Positions 33,851 to 42,304 of a stretch of DNA of 64,000 nucleotides are shown here, one piece after another (within the stretch, counting starts at the first letter, position 1; every line of letters begins with the position of its first letter). Location: assembly GCA_026129905.1 (NCBI GenBank), contig JAHCHE010000006.1, forward strand, positions 248,001 through 312,000, written 5' to 3'. The DNA comes from Bryobacteraceae bacterium. GTDB lineage: Bacteria; Acidobacteriota; Terriglobia; Bryobacterales; Bryobacteraceae. The notes under the pieces are model-generated. The model did no database searches. It worked only from the letters and a program-made list of their open reading frames with translations, and was not told the DNA's origin. Made by a program: the position numbers and the translations under genes.

Positions 33851-35263
33851 TCAGATCTTCTTGAGCTTCCAGCGGCCGCGGATGAACATGGCGGCGCCCA
33901 TGAGGGTGATGATCAGTTCCGCGATGGGGATGGCGATGTAGACGCCGCGCACTTCCAGGCCGGCCGGAAAGGCGAGGGTCCAGGCGAGCGGGATCTCGAT
34001 CAGCCAGAAACCGATGACGTTAATAATGGTCGGGGTGACGGTATCGCCGGCGCCGTTGAAGGCCTGGACCATCACCATGCCGAAGGCGTAGGCGATGTTG
34101 CCGCAGCCGACGATCCAGAGGCAGTCGACGGCGTAGGGGACCACGCCCGGATCGGTGGTGAAGAGACGAACGAGCGTCTCGGGCATACCGATGAACACGA
34201 CGGCGACCGCGGCCAAAAAGGCCATGTTGTAGAAAGCGGTAATGTAGACGGCGCGTTCCGCGCGGTCGGGCTTGCGGGCGCCGAGGTTCTGGCCGACCAT
34301 GGTGGCGGCGGCGCCGCTGAGGCCCCAGGACGGCAGAATCACGAAGACGAAAATGCGCAGGCCGATGGTGTAGCCGGCGACGGCGGCGGCGCCGAAGGAA
34401 CTGATGAAGCGGACGAGGACGATCCAGCTTGTGTGTCCGATGACGAATTGGGCCACGCCGGGCGCGGCGACGCGGACGAGGGAGGCGAGCACCTGGGGCG
34501 CGACGCGGAAGTCGGCCACGCGGAGCGGCACGCGGCTGCCCGCGGAGAGCAGGACCCAGAACTGGTAGGCGAGGGCGAGGCCGCGGCCGATCAAGGTGGC
34601 AACGGCGGCGCCGGCAAGGCCCAGTTCGGGGAAGGGTCCCCATCCGAAGATCAGGCACGGATCGAGCGCGATGTTGACGAGGTTGGCGAACCAGAGCACG
34701 CGCATGGCGATGAAAGCGTCGCCGGCGCCGCGGAAGATGGCGTTGTTGAGGAACAGCAGCATCACGACGACGTTGCCGCCGAGGGAGATGGCGGTGAAGC
34801 GGCGACCTTCGGCGATGAGTTCGGGTGAAGCGCCCATCCAGCCCAGGAGGCGTCCGGCGAGGAAATAGCCAGGAAGTCCGATGGCGAGGGCGACGGCGGC
34901 CCCGATAAGGATCGCCTGCGCTCCGGCGACGGCGGCGCCGCGCTCGTCTTTTTCACCGATGCGGCGGGCGACCATGGCGGTGGCGGACATGCTGACGCCG
35001 ATGGCCACGGAGAAGACCAACGTCATCATGGATTCGGTGAGGCCGACGGCGGCGACGGCGTTGGCGCCAAGGCGGGTGACCCAGAAGACGTCGACGATGG
35101 CGAACAGCGACTCCATCAACATTTCGAGGACCATCGGCGTGGCGAGGAGAAAGATGGCGCGGCGGATGGAGCCGTCGGTAAAGTCCTGGTGGGTCCCGCG
35201 AATCGCATCGAGAAGCGAGGGCCAGAGACGGGCTTCGTTTTGCTTAACGGCAGATGCAGCCAT
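33851..35263 (-). CDS. MATE family efflux transporter
   Basis: A 470-aa membrane protein with about 12 hydrophobic segments arranged as two six-helix MatE repeats, consistent with a cation-driven multidrug/toxin exporter. Typical segments are FLLATPMVLEMLMESLFAIVDVFWVTRLGANAVAAVGL (helices 1-2) and MVMVQAFNGAGDTVTPTIIN in the second half. ATG 35263 has GGAGG 8 nt upstream; an in-frame start at 35287 has none. A strong promoter at about 35.5 kb leaves a leader near 224 nt, long enough for regulation by RNA structure or an upstream peptide. The methyltransferase gene follows after 5 bp. Confidence 0.92.
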   Translation of the reverse strand: MAASAVKQNEARLWPSLLDAIRGTHQDFTDGSIRRAIFLLATPMVLEMLMESLFAIVDVFWVTRLGANAVAAVGLTESMMTLVFSVAIGVSMSATAMVARRIGEKDERGAAVAGAQAILIGAAVALAIGLPGYFLAGRLLGWMGASPELIAEGRRFTAISLGGNVVVMLLFLNNAIFRGAGDAFIAMRVLWFANLVNIALDPCLIFGWGPFPELGLAGAAVATLIGRGLALAYQFWVLLSAGSRVPLRVADFRVAPQVLASLVRVAAPGVAQFVIGHTSWIVLVRFISSFGAAAVAGYTIGLRIFVFVILPSWGLSGAAATMVGQNLGARKPDRAERAVYITAFYNMAFLAAVAVVFIGMPETLVRLFTTDPGVVPYAVDCLWIVGCGNIAYAFGMVMVQAFNGAGDTVTPTIINVIGFWLIEIPLAWTLAFPAGLEVRGVYIAIPIAELIITLMGAAMFIRGRWKLKKI

Positions 35264-35493
35264 AAATTGCGCCTCCTGAGCGCACAAAAGACACGAATCC
35301 CCTGGAGGGTTATCGGTGAACGTAATTGCTGAATCCGCGACTGGCGGGTTTAACGCTTACGGAACGTAAACGCCGAAGCGGGAATGGGGAACGCCACATC
35401 GACAAATACAGCGACCGGCTCCGCCATGATCGTGATTGCGATGCGGGTGTCTGTGCGCATGGAAAAGAAAGGGCTCCCGTCCCTAATGAGATT

Positions 35494-35522
35494 AATATAA
35501 CCGGAAATTGGGGCGAATGCAA
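35494..35522 (-). promoter_or_regulatory. Promoter of the MATE-methyltransferase operon
   Basis: Minus strand TTGCAT (35522-35517), 17-nt spacer, TATATT (35499-35494), close to a sigma-70 consensus. A start near 35487 gives a leader of about 224 nt. The leader includes TTACG-GAA-CGTAA (an inverted repeat at 35357-35369) and an in-frame ATG (35460) followed by 35 sense codons without a convincing Shine-Dalgarno. Confidence 0.6.
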
Positions 35523-35525
35523 GCC

Positions 35526-37571
35526 CTATTTTCGAGACCCGAACAACTCGTCGAGAAAGCGGGCGTCGCCCTCTTCAAACTTGCGGTACTTGTAGTCGCC
35601 GGCGGGGTAGGCTGGGACGCCGAGCCAATCGACGGGGTCGGTCCAGAGGACGGCGCGGTTCTCGGCGGCGCGGACGAGGTCGGACATGTCCCACCTGAGG
35701 CAGAAGCCGGGAACGATGGCGGCGTGGAGGTTGCGGTTGAGGGGCCTGTCGAGGGCGGCGCGGAGGCTGAAGGGCGTTTTGTCAAGCCAAACGCCGCTGA
35801 GGCGGGGATCGACGGCGGCGGCGAGCAACATCCAGAATCCCGGTTCACCACGGGCGGAGCCGCGGATGGCGCCGGGATCGACGTCGGGCCGCGAGACGAG
35901 GTAATCGACGGCGCGGCGGATATCGAAGGCGCGCATGGCGGAGAGATTGCGGCCGATGAGCCAGGCGCGGGTGTTGGCGAGATAGTCGCCGGCGAAGGGC
36001 CGGCGGTCTTCGCGGCGGGGGACGCCGCGGAGAGCCAGCGACAGTACGACGATTCCGCGCCGGACCGCTTCGGCGGCGGAGGGCGCGAGGGCATCGCCGG
36101 CGGCAAGGGCAATGAGGGCGGGCTTGCGGCCTTCGGCGCGGGGAAGCAGCAGCGAGCCGTGGAGTTCGATTCCGGGCTCGGTTTCGAGCGCGATCCTTTG
36201 CGTGATCCAATCCTGGCCGCGGGTTTCCTCGAGGACGCGGACGTTCAGCGGGGCTTCGGCCAGAGGCTGCATGAGGCGGCCGATTTCGTCGCGGAGTTCC
36301 TGGAGACTGCCGGGCTGCTTTGCGCGGCGGCGCTGGTACTCCTCGCGGATGTAGTCGTAAAGGTCGCGCGCGCCGAGATCGACGGAGACCTGGCCGGAGG
36401 GGAGGACGGTAAGCTCGTGGTCGGCGAGCATGTCGACGGGCTGTTCGCGCCATTCGCCCTCGCCGTGGTTGAGCCAGCGGATCATCCACTCGTAGATGCG
36501 CTCGCGGATGGGTTCGGGAGTGCCGTGGGGACCGGGGCCGACGGCCCAGCCAATGCGGTCCTTGGCGCCGAAGATCTCGTACCAGCGGCGGGCCTCCTCG
36601 TAGATGTGGCGGGCGCCTTCGAGGGGGAAGAAGTCCTCAATGGTGGAGACGATCAGCCAGGGCTTGGGGGCGAACAGTTCGACGAAATCGGTTTGGTCGA
36701 GGCCGGAGGAAAGGAAGTAGGGGAAGCTCTGCTCGGAGTCGCCGACGGGGCCGGTGAAGAGGGTGCGGAAGGAATTCATGTAGCAGGCGGGGGCGGCGGC
36801 CTTGATGCGGTCGTCGAGAGCGGAGATGTAGGTGGTGACGGTGCCGCCGCCGGAGCAACCGGTGCAGCCGATGCGGGAGGCGTCGACGTCGGGGCGACTC
36901 ACGAGGTAGTCGAGGGCGCGTTTGGCGTCCCAGATGCGATAGCGGGCGAAGCTCTCGCCGATGAGGAGGCTTTGGCCGCCGGCCTGAAAGTGCTGTTCGA
37001 CGGACCAGGCGCCGAGGGAGGCGCCGGTGCGCGGGTCGTAGGCCTGCTGGCGTTCGCCTTGTCCGATGGGGTCCCAGGCGAGGACGACGAAGCCCTTCAG
37101 AGCGAGATTGACGGCGGTGCGCTGCTCGGCGACCTTGCCGGTGTCCCAGTGGCCGAGGGCGATGAGGACGCCGGGGTAACGGCCGGGCTGGTTGGGGCGG
37201 TAGACGTTGGCCGTGACCCAGAGGCGGGGAAGGCTTTCGAAGACGACCTTCTCGACCGAGTACTTCGGTTTCTCGATGCGGCCCATCACCTTGGCGTTGA
37301 GCGGACCGTTGTAGTCGGGGAGGCCGCCGATGAGTTCGAGGATTTTTTCGCGGACCTGCTTCTGGCGGCGGACGGCGTCCTCGACGGTGCGGATGGAGGC
37401 GATCTCGGCCTCACGGCGGTCCAGTTGCTGTTGCGCGATGCGATCCATCCAGCGGAGGAGGCGCGCTTCGGCGTCGTTTTCCTGGGCGGGCGCGGGCAGG
37501 CAACCCACCGCGAGCAACAGGGCGGTAACGGCGCGCCCAAGGGTAACACGAAGGCGTATGAGCATCATCAT
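35526..37571 (-). CDS. Exported double alpha/beta-hydrolase (acetyl-xylan-esterase-like)
   Basis: A 681-aa protein with a signal peptide (LGRAVTALLLAVGCLPAPAQ). Residues about 65-390 form an esterase-like hydrolase: WDPIGQGERQ, nucleophile elbow IGCTGCSGGGTVT and a late histidine in GPGPHGTPEP. Residues about 420-675 look like a second copy: RAVDYLVSRPDVD repeats RALDYLVSRPDVD of the first, but the elbow reads IRGSARGEPGF, with Gly where the first has Ser. The second half is therefore probably inactive. ATG 37571 is chosen because it overlaps the stop of the upstream amidohydrolase (ATGA). Last gene of a three-gene operon with two amidohydrolases, probably acting on one plant- or soil-derived compound. 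Confidence 0.85.
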   Translation of the reverse strand: MMMLIRLRVTLGRAVTALLLAVGCLPAPAQENDAEARLLRWMDRIAQQQLDRREAEIASIRTVEDAVRRQKQVREKILELIGGLPDYNGPLNAKVMGRIEKPKYSVEKVVFESLPRLWVTANVYRPNQPGRYPGVLIALGHWDTGKVAEQRTAVNLALKGFVVLAWDPIGQGERQQAYDPRTGASLGAWSVEQHFQAGGQSLLIGESFARYRIWDAKRALDYLVSRPDVDASRIGCTGCSGGGTVTTYISALDDRIKAAAPACYMNSFRTLFTGPVGDSEQSFPYFLSSGLDQTDFVELFAPKPWLIVSTIEDFFPLEGARHIYEEARRWYEIFGAKDRIGWAVGPGPHGTPEPIRERIYEWMIRWLNHGEGEWREQPVDMLADHELTVLPSGQVSVDLGARDLYDYIREEYQRRRAKQPGSLQELRDEIGRLMQPLAEAPLNVRVLEETRGQDWITQRIALETEPGIELHGSLLLPRAEGRKPALIALAAGDALAPSAAEAVRRGIVVLSLALRGVPRREDRRPFAGDYLANTRAWLIGRNLSAMRAFDIRRAVDYLVSRPDVDPGAIRGSARGEPGFWMLLAAAVDPRLSGVWLDKTPFSLRAALDRPLNRNLHAAIVPGFCLRWDMSDLVRAAENRAVLWTDPVDWLGVPAYPAGDYKYRKFEEGDARFLDELFGSRK

Positions 37572-38341
37572 CGTTTCGTTTCGCCCAGCAAGCGGCGGGC
37601 GTTTCCTTCCAATACAAGAGCTTCTTCGTCCGGCGCGAGGCCGGCTTCGCGGACCTTCAGCAAGGCGGATTCGAAATAGAACAGGGGCAGGTGCGAGCCG
37701 AAGAGGACGCGTTGGGGAGAGACTTCGCGAACAAGCTGGGCGAGGGCGCCGACGCGCTCCAGCCAGGAGAAATCGAAGTAGACCTGGCCGGCGCGGCCAA
37801 GGCGACGGGTGAGTTCCCAATCTTCGGCCCAGTGGCGATTGAGCAGCACGAGGGGCAATTGCGGCCGGTGGGCGGCGAGGTCGACCAGCGGGCGGGGATC
37901 GACGGGCGGCGCGAACAGGAGCGGGTGCTGCGTGCGATCGTCTTCCATGGCGAGCGCGATCTGCACGATGGGCCGGCGGTGGCCGGCGAGTTCGAGAAGG
38001 CGGGCGAAACGCGGGTCGTCAAGCGCGTAGCCATGGTAGTTGGGGTGCAGGCGGAGGCCTGGCATGCGGTGGACCTCGAGGCAGCGGCGGAGGTCCTCTT
38101 CCCAATCTGGCAGGGTCGGGTTGACGCTGCCGAACGGGAGCAGGTTCTTGTGTGCGCGGCCGGTTTCGGCGAGGCGGGCGTTGGCGGCGCCGATGTTATT
38201 GTGCAGCAGGCCGTCGAGGCTCGCGGCCCAAGCCTGACCGACGTCCGCGCGGCGGAGCTTGGCGGCGAGTTCGGAAGGCTCGTCGTGGGGGAGACGCCGG
38301 AAAGGCCAGCGCGAGACCGAGACGTTGACGTCAACTGTCAA
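37568..38341 (-). CDS. Amidohydrolase_2-like protein lacking the HxH motif
   Basis: A 257-aa TIM-barrel protein of the amidohydrolase-2 group, without a signal peptide. It keeps the overall order of blades (PGLRLHPNYHGYAL; VQIALAMEDDRTQHPL; VYFDFSWLERVG; RVLFGSHLPLFYFESALLKV) including the late GSHLP strand, but the N-terminal metal site reads DVNVSVSRWPF instead of D-x-H-x-H. A metal-dependent reaction would need other ligands; a lyase, isomerase or non-catalytic role is possible. Its start lies 11 bp inside the end of the previous amidohydrolase, and its stop overlaps the hydrolase start by 4 bp, so all three are tightly coupled. Confidence 0.75.
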   Translation of the reverse strand: MTVDVNVSVSRWPFRRLPHDEPSELAAKLRRADVGQAWAASLDGLLHNNIGAANARLAETGRAHKNLLPFGSVNPTLPDWEEDLRRCLEVHRMPGLRLHPNYHGYALDDPRFARLLELAGHRRPIVQIALAMEDDRTQHPLLFAPPVDPRPLVDLAAHRPQLPLVLLNRHWAEDWELTRRLGRAGQVYFDFSWLERVGALAQLVREVSPQRVLFGSHLPLFYFESALLKVREAGLAPDEEALVLEGNARRLLGETKR

Positions 38342-39197
38342 TGCGCATTCCTTTCGCTTTCATGATTGGCGTGAGCAGACGTTTGAGATTTCCGCCGAGG
38401 ATGAGGGTTTTGGCGGCGCCGGGGATGTCGGCGCCAAGGACTTTGCCGAGCTGGGAGGCGAAGCTTCGGCCGGGGACGTCGCTGCCGTAGACGATGCGCT
38501 CGGGACCAAGCTCTTCGACGGCCATTTCGAGAAAGCCGGCGGTAGGGTGGGAACCGGCGATGCAGATGGGGACGTTCGGCGAGGCGCGGACGGCGCGGAT
38601 GCCGCGTTCCCAGTCACCGCCGGTGTGGCCACAAATGATGTTCGCGCGGGGGTGGCGGCGGGCGAGTTCGACGACGTCGAAGGGGGTCGATTCGCCGGGG
38701 AGGTTGCCGCCGCGCTTGAACCAGGAGTGCTGGTAGACGATGGCCTGGGCGGCGGCGGCGCGCTCGACGATGGGATCGAGTTCGGGGGCGCTGGAGGGGC
38801 GGGCGACCCAGAGCTTGACGCCAACCATGGGGCCGTCGCGGACGCAGCGGTCGAATTCGTGAAGGGAGAAATCGAGGTGATTGGGGTTGAGGTAGACCAT
38901 GCCGACGGTGCGGTCCGGAGCGGACTTGAGGGCTTCGAGGACCTGGTTGTTGACGTCGCGAAGCTGGTCCGGCGGGGGATCTTCGAGCAGCGGCGCGCCG
39001 AGGGAGAGCACGAGGCGTTGGATGCCGAGGCGATCGGCGAACTTGAGGAGCGAGGAAAGGCGGGCCTGAGGCGGCATTGAGCCATCCGTCAGATGGCAAT
39101 GCAGGTCCCAAACGCCGCGGGGCGCGGCATCGCGCGCGAGGAGGGGACTGGCCAGAGCCAAGCCGCTTCGACAGAGAAAGGATCGGCGGTGTTCCAT
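38331..39197 (-). CDS. Amidohydrolase family protein, exported
   Basis: A 288-aa amidohydrolase-2 TIM-barrel enzyme. The N-terminus, MEHRRSFLCRSGLALASPLLA, contains HRRSFL and resembles a Tat leader. The metal site HxH is intact (WDLHCHLTDG, near residue 33), with later conserved residues in VYQHSW, IICGHTGGDW and IVYGSDVPGR, the last carrying the catalytic Asp. Likely a hydrolytic decarboxylase or lactonase-type enzyme; substrate unknown. First gene of a compact operon with a second amidohydrolase and a double hydrolase. A TACAGT box 17 nt before the ATG may be the promoter. Confidence 0.88.
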   Translation of the reverse strand: MEHRRSFLCRSGLALASPLLARDAAPRGVWDLHCHLTDGSMPPQARLSSLLKFADRLGIQRLVLSLGAPLLEDPPPDQLRDVNNQVLEALKSAPDRTVGMVYLNPNHLDFSLHEFDRCVRDGPMVGVKLWVARPSSAPELDPIVERAAAAQAIVYQHSWFKRGGNLPGESTPFDVVELARRHPRANIICGHTGGDWERGIRAVRASPNVPICIAGSHPTAGFLEMAVEELGPERIVYGSDVPGRSFASQLGKVLGADIPGAAKTLILGGNLKRLLTPIMKAKGMRIDS

Positions 39198-39256
39198 GGC
39201 CGGGGCGAAAGACTACTGTAACGTACCGGCCCGAGCGAGAGGCGCGGCGGGCGACG

Positions 39257-40255
39257 TCAGTCGAGGAACAGGATGGCGAGTTTGGTGGTGGTGTAGGCGA
39301 TGATGCCGCAAATGGGGAAGGTGAGAATCCAGGCGGCGAAGATCTCGTTGCCGACCTTCCAGCGGACGGCGGAAAACCGGCGGGAGGCGCCGACGCCCAT
39401 GATGGTGGTGGTGATGGTGTGGGTGGTGCTGAGGGGGACGCCGAGGCGGGAGGCGATCTCGATGGTGAGCGCCGCGCCGGTTTCGGCGGAGAAGCCCTGG
39501 ACGGGGCGGAGCTTGGTGAGGCGAACGCCCATCGTGCGGATGATGCGCCAGCCGCCGACAGCGGTGCCGAAGCCCATCACGATGGCGCACAACAGGATGA
39601 CCCACAGTTGGACGTGAAATTCGGGAATGGCGCCGGCGAGGACGAGGACCAGGGTAAAGGCGCCGATGAATTTCTGGCCGTCGTTGGAGCCGTGGCTGAA
39701 CGCCATGAAACCGGCGGAGAAGATCTGGAGCTTGCCGAAGAGATGACGGACACGGTCCGGGTGGGCGTTGGCGAACCAGCGATAGATGGAGGTCATCAGT
39801 CCGAGTCCGGCGCCGAACCCCACGATGCTGGAGAAAATGAGTCCGATGCCGACCTTGATCCAGCCGACGCTGAGGAGGGCGTGCGGTCCGGCGGTGGCGA
39901 GTCCGGCGCCGGCGAGGCCGGAGACCAGCGCGTGGGATTCACTGGTGGGGAGGCCGTATTTCCAGGCGACGGTGCTCCAGATGATGATGCCGACCATGGC
40001 GGCGGCCACGGTGCGAACGTTGATGACGTTGGGTTCGACAATTTCGGTGCCGATGGTGAAGGCGACCGCGGTTCCGGACATCGCGCCGATCGAGTTGAGG
40101 CAAACCGCCATGGTCAGGGCCTTGATGGGTGAAAGAACCCTGGTGGAAACCACGGTGGCAATGGAATTGGGAGCGTCCGTCCAGCCGTTGACGAACTCGG
40201 CTCCGAGGACAAGAGCAAGGGCCACCAGAGCAGTGGCTGACAGTTCCATCATCAT
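39257..40255 (-). CDS. pit: PiT family inorganic phosphate transporter
   Basis: A 332-aa membrane protein with about 10 hydrophobic segments, symporting phosphate with a cation. Both PiT signatures are present: GWTDAPNSIATVV in the first half (near residue 25) and GVPLSTTHTITTTIMGVG in the second, plus GLPTSESHALVSGLAG. ATG 40255 is preceded by AAAGGA; the longer ORF to 40375 is non-hydrophobic and unlikely to be translated. No DUF47/PhoU-like partner gene is adjacent, although one is common with bacterial PiT transporters. The C-terminus is short (AILFLD). Confidence 0.95.
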   Translation of the reverse strand: MMMELSATALVALALVLGAEFVNGWTDAPNSIATVVSTRVLSPIKALTMAVCLNSIGAMSGTAVAFTIGTEIVEPNVINVRTVAAAMVGIIIWSTVAWKYGLPTSESHALVSGLAGAGLATAGPHALLSVGWIKVGIGLIFSSIVGFGAGLGLMTSIYRWFANAHPDRVRHLFGKLQIFSAGFMAFSHGSNDGQKFIGAFTLVLVLAGAIPEFHVQLWVILLCAIVMGFGTAVGGWRIIRTMGVRLTKLRPVQGFSAETGAALTIEIASRLGVPLSTTHTITTTIMGVGASRRFSAVRWKVGNEIFAAWILTFPICGIIAYTTTKLAILFLD

Positions 40256-40426
40256 TTGTCCTTTGTTACTCGCGGATTGCGCCGATGGACGGAAAGCGCC
40301 CGACGCTTCCGGCGCATCCTCCCGGCCGCGACCGTACGCGGGCGGAAGGACACCCCCCATGAAATTGCGGTGCAATGTTACTGCCGCTGTAATATTTCGG
40401 TTGCATTACGACGCGGGCAAGAGCGA

Positions 40427-40771
40427 TCAGGCGGTGTTTCGGAACCAGTGGCCGGGTTCGGCGCTCTCCATGAATTCGAACACCGCCCCGTCCTTGAAGA
40501 TGAAAACGACACGGGTCGCGTCGGTGGCGTAGAAGGGACCGAGGAGGATCTCCTCGCCTTCGATCAGGGGGTCGAGGCGGTCGACCCGGAACGCCATGTG
40601 GGGCAGATCGCGGACCGGTCCGGTGACGGGGCTGTCCGGCTCGAAGCGAAGGAATTCGATCCGGTGCGGGTGCGGCGCCGGGTCGGTGACCCACACTTTG
40701 GTGGCCGGAACGTACATCTCATTCGCGTGCCTCTCTTCGGTGGGCACGCCCACGTGATCGAAAACGCGCAT
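40427..40771 (-). CDS. VOC (glyoxalase-like) family protein
   Basis: A 114-aa single-domain vicinal-oxygen-chelate protein. It opens with the usual first strand FDHVGVP and has a second beta-alpha-beta-beta-beta module LPHMAFRVDRLDPLIEG...TRVVFIFKDGAVFEFME. Candidate metal ligands are His (FDHVG), His (LPHMAF) and Glu (FEFME). It could be a lyase, dioxygenase or resistance protein; the sequence does not tell. ATG 40771 follows a TACCAT box by 7 nt and no Shine-Dalgarno is seen, so the mRNA may be leaderless. Single gene between the PiT transporter and the phosphodiesterase. Confidence 0.82.
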   Translation of the reverse strand: MRVFDHVGVPTEERHANEMYVPATKVWVTDPAPHPHRIEFLRFEPDSPVTGPVRDLPHMAFRVDRLDPLIEGEEILLGPFYATDATRVVFIFKDGAVFEFMESAEPGHWFRNTA

Positions 40772-40868
40772 CAAGAGGATGGTACCTTACTTGGGGCGCG
40801 GAAGGCGTTCTCGCGGCCGGGGGTGGGTTGCTCGCGTTCGAGGATGGATGCGGAGGGAGGAGGGCGTT

Positions 40869-42206
40869 CTACTTGTCGGTGAGGGCTTCGCGCAAGACTC
40901 TGCCGCTTGTGGGGCCGAGTTCGAGGTCCAGGAGATGCGCCACGGTGGGCGCGATGTCGAGGTTGCGGACGTGTCCGACGATTGCGCCGCGGCGGATGCC
41001 GGCGCCGGAAAGTACGAGCGCGGGGAACATGCGGGGATGGTGCGGCAAGTAGCCGTGGCCGTGGTAGGGGACGGGCTTGGGGCGGCGCTTCATGGAAGGG
41101 TTGTCCGGCTCGACGACGAGGTGAAGGTCAATGCCCGGTATCAGCAGGTAATGTCCGGCTGCATAATCGCTTTCCTCGTAGCGGGGCTGGCCGAGGGCGT
41201 GCATGTCGTCCGGCCCCGCCACGCGTACGACGAGACCGGCCTGTTTGAGTTGGGTGAACGCGGCGTCGAGCGCGGGCTGGTCGGCGGGGCGGAATGCGGC
41301 GGCGAGTTCGACCGCGACGCTCCAGCCAGCGCCGTGAAGTTTCACTTTTCCGGCGAGGCCGGCGCTGGCAAAGGCGGGCCAGACGTTGGCGTTTTCGTAG
41401 ACGCTGTGGAAGCCGTGATCGGCGGTGACGACGATGGCGGCATCCGAGGCGATGCCTGCGACGTCGAGGGCGCGGCGGATGGTTCCGATGCATTCGTCGG
41501 CGAGGGTGATGGCGGATTGGGAGAGATAGTGATGCGGTCCATAGCCGTGCTGCGCGCCGTCCGTGGAGACGAGGTGGATGGCGATGAGGTTCGGCTTGTG
41601 CGCGCGGATGGCGTGGGCGGCGGCGTCAGCCAGGATGAGGTCGCCAGCGCCGGCGCGCGGACCGCCGTACCAGCGGAAGAAGTTGTCGATGGGGACTCCG
41701 GCGTCGCGGAGTTCGCGCAGGACCTCGGGCGGGACGGCGCGGATGTCGGCGGCGTTCGCGTCGTTGAAGACCTCGGGGATGTTGAAGTCGATCGAGGGGT
41801 CGTCCTTGGTTTCCGGCCAGTAGAAAGCGGCGGTGCGCAGGCCTTTGGCTTTGGCGGCGTCAAAGAGGGTGGGAACCATGACGATGTCTTTGCGGGGGCG
41901 GTTGGTGGGATGGAAGCGCTCGCCAGTGTTGCGGTTGACCATGCCGTTGCCGAGCACGCCGTGGAGGCGGGGCTCGACGCCGGTGAGGATGGTGGTGTGC
42001 GACGGGTGGGTGACGCTGGGGAAGACGGTCTGGCTGCTTTCGGCCCAGACGCCGTTGTCGATCAGATCGCGGATGTTGGGCATGAGCAGTTGCTGGTTGA
42101 GGAGATGATAGGCCGCCAGACCGTCGACGGTGACGATCACGACATGCTGCGCCGCAAGGGCGGCGGAGGCGAGCAACGCGCCGGCGAGTGGGAGCTTGAT
42201 TCGCAT
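40869..42206 (-). CDS. Exported alkaline-phosphatase-superfamily (nucleotide pyrophosphatase-like) enzyme
   Basis: A 445-aa secreted phosphodiesterase/phosphatase. Signal peptide MRIKLPLAGALLASAALAA. Metal-binding aspartate in VVIVTVDGLAAYHL, nucleophile threonine in FPSVTHPSHTTILTG (near residue 72), then HLVSTDGAQHGYGP, VVTADHGFHSVY and a final GHGYLPHHPRMFPALVLSG supply the remaining zinc ligands; this is the order of the ectonucleotide pyrophosphatase/phosphodiesterase family. Likely periplasmic release of phosphate or nucleosides; the PiT transporter two genes away is consistent with that (inference). ATG 42206 is chosen over an upstream in-frame start because it gives a clean signal peptide; a TAACCT box ends 10 nt before it. 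Confidence 0.9.
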   Translation of the reverse strand: MRIKLPLAGALLASAALAAQHVVIVTVDGLAAYHLLNQQLLMPNIRDLIDNGVWAESSQTVFPSVTHPSHTTILTGVEPRLHGVLGNGMVNRNTGERFHPTNRPRKDIVMVPTLFDAAKAKGLRTAAFYWPETKDDPSIDFNIPEVFNDANAADIRAVPPEVLRELRDAGVPIDNFFRWYGGPRAGAGDLILADAAAHAIRAHKPNLIAIHLVSTDGAQHGYGPHHYLSQSAITLADECIGTIRRALDVAGIASDAAIVVTADHGFHSVYENANVWPAFASAGLAGKVKLHGAGWSVAVELAAAFRPADQPALDAAFTQLKQAGLVVRVAGPDDMHALGQPRYEESDYAAGHYLLIPGIDLHLVVEPDNPSMKRRPKPVPYHGHGYLPHHPRMFPALVLSGAGIRRGAIVGHVRNLDIAPTVAHLLDLELGPTSGRVLREALTDK

Positions 42207-42304
42207 GGCTCCACCAAGGTTAACAGGCTGGTTGCGGCGCGCCTGGACCCCGGGGGCAAGGAAGAAACGGTTAGAATCCGGAGTCAAGCGTTCTTTCTTT
42301 TTTC

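Noticed and set aside
35508-37679. 723-codon plus-strand frame, rich in Gly/Ala/Asp/Glu
   Set aside because: It is antisense to the double hydrolase, which has clear motifs; the repetitive acidic composition is a codon-bias shadow.
40376-40426. Pho-box-like repeats (CTGTAAT...GTTGCAT) upstream of the PiT gene
   Set aside because: Only the first 7-bp half resembles the consensus and the second half matches at about three of seven positions, so chance is likely.
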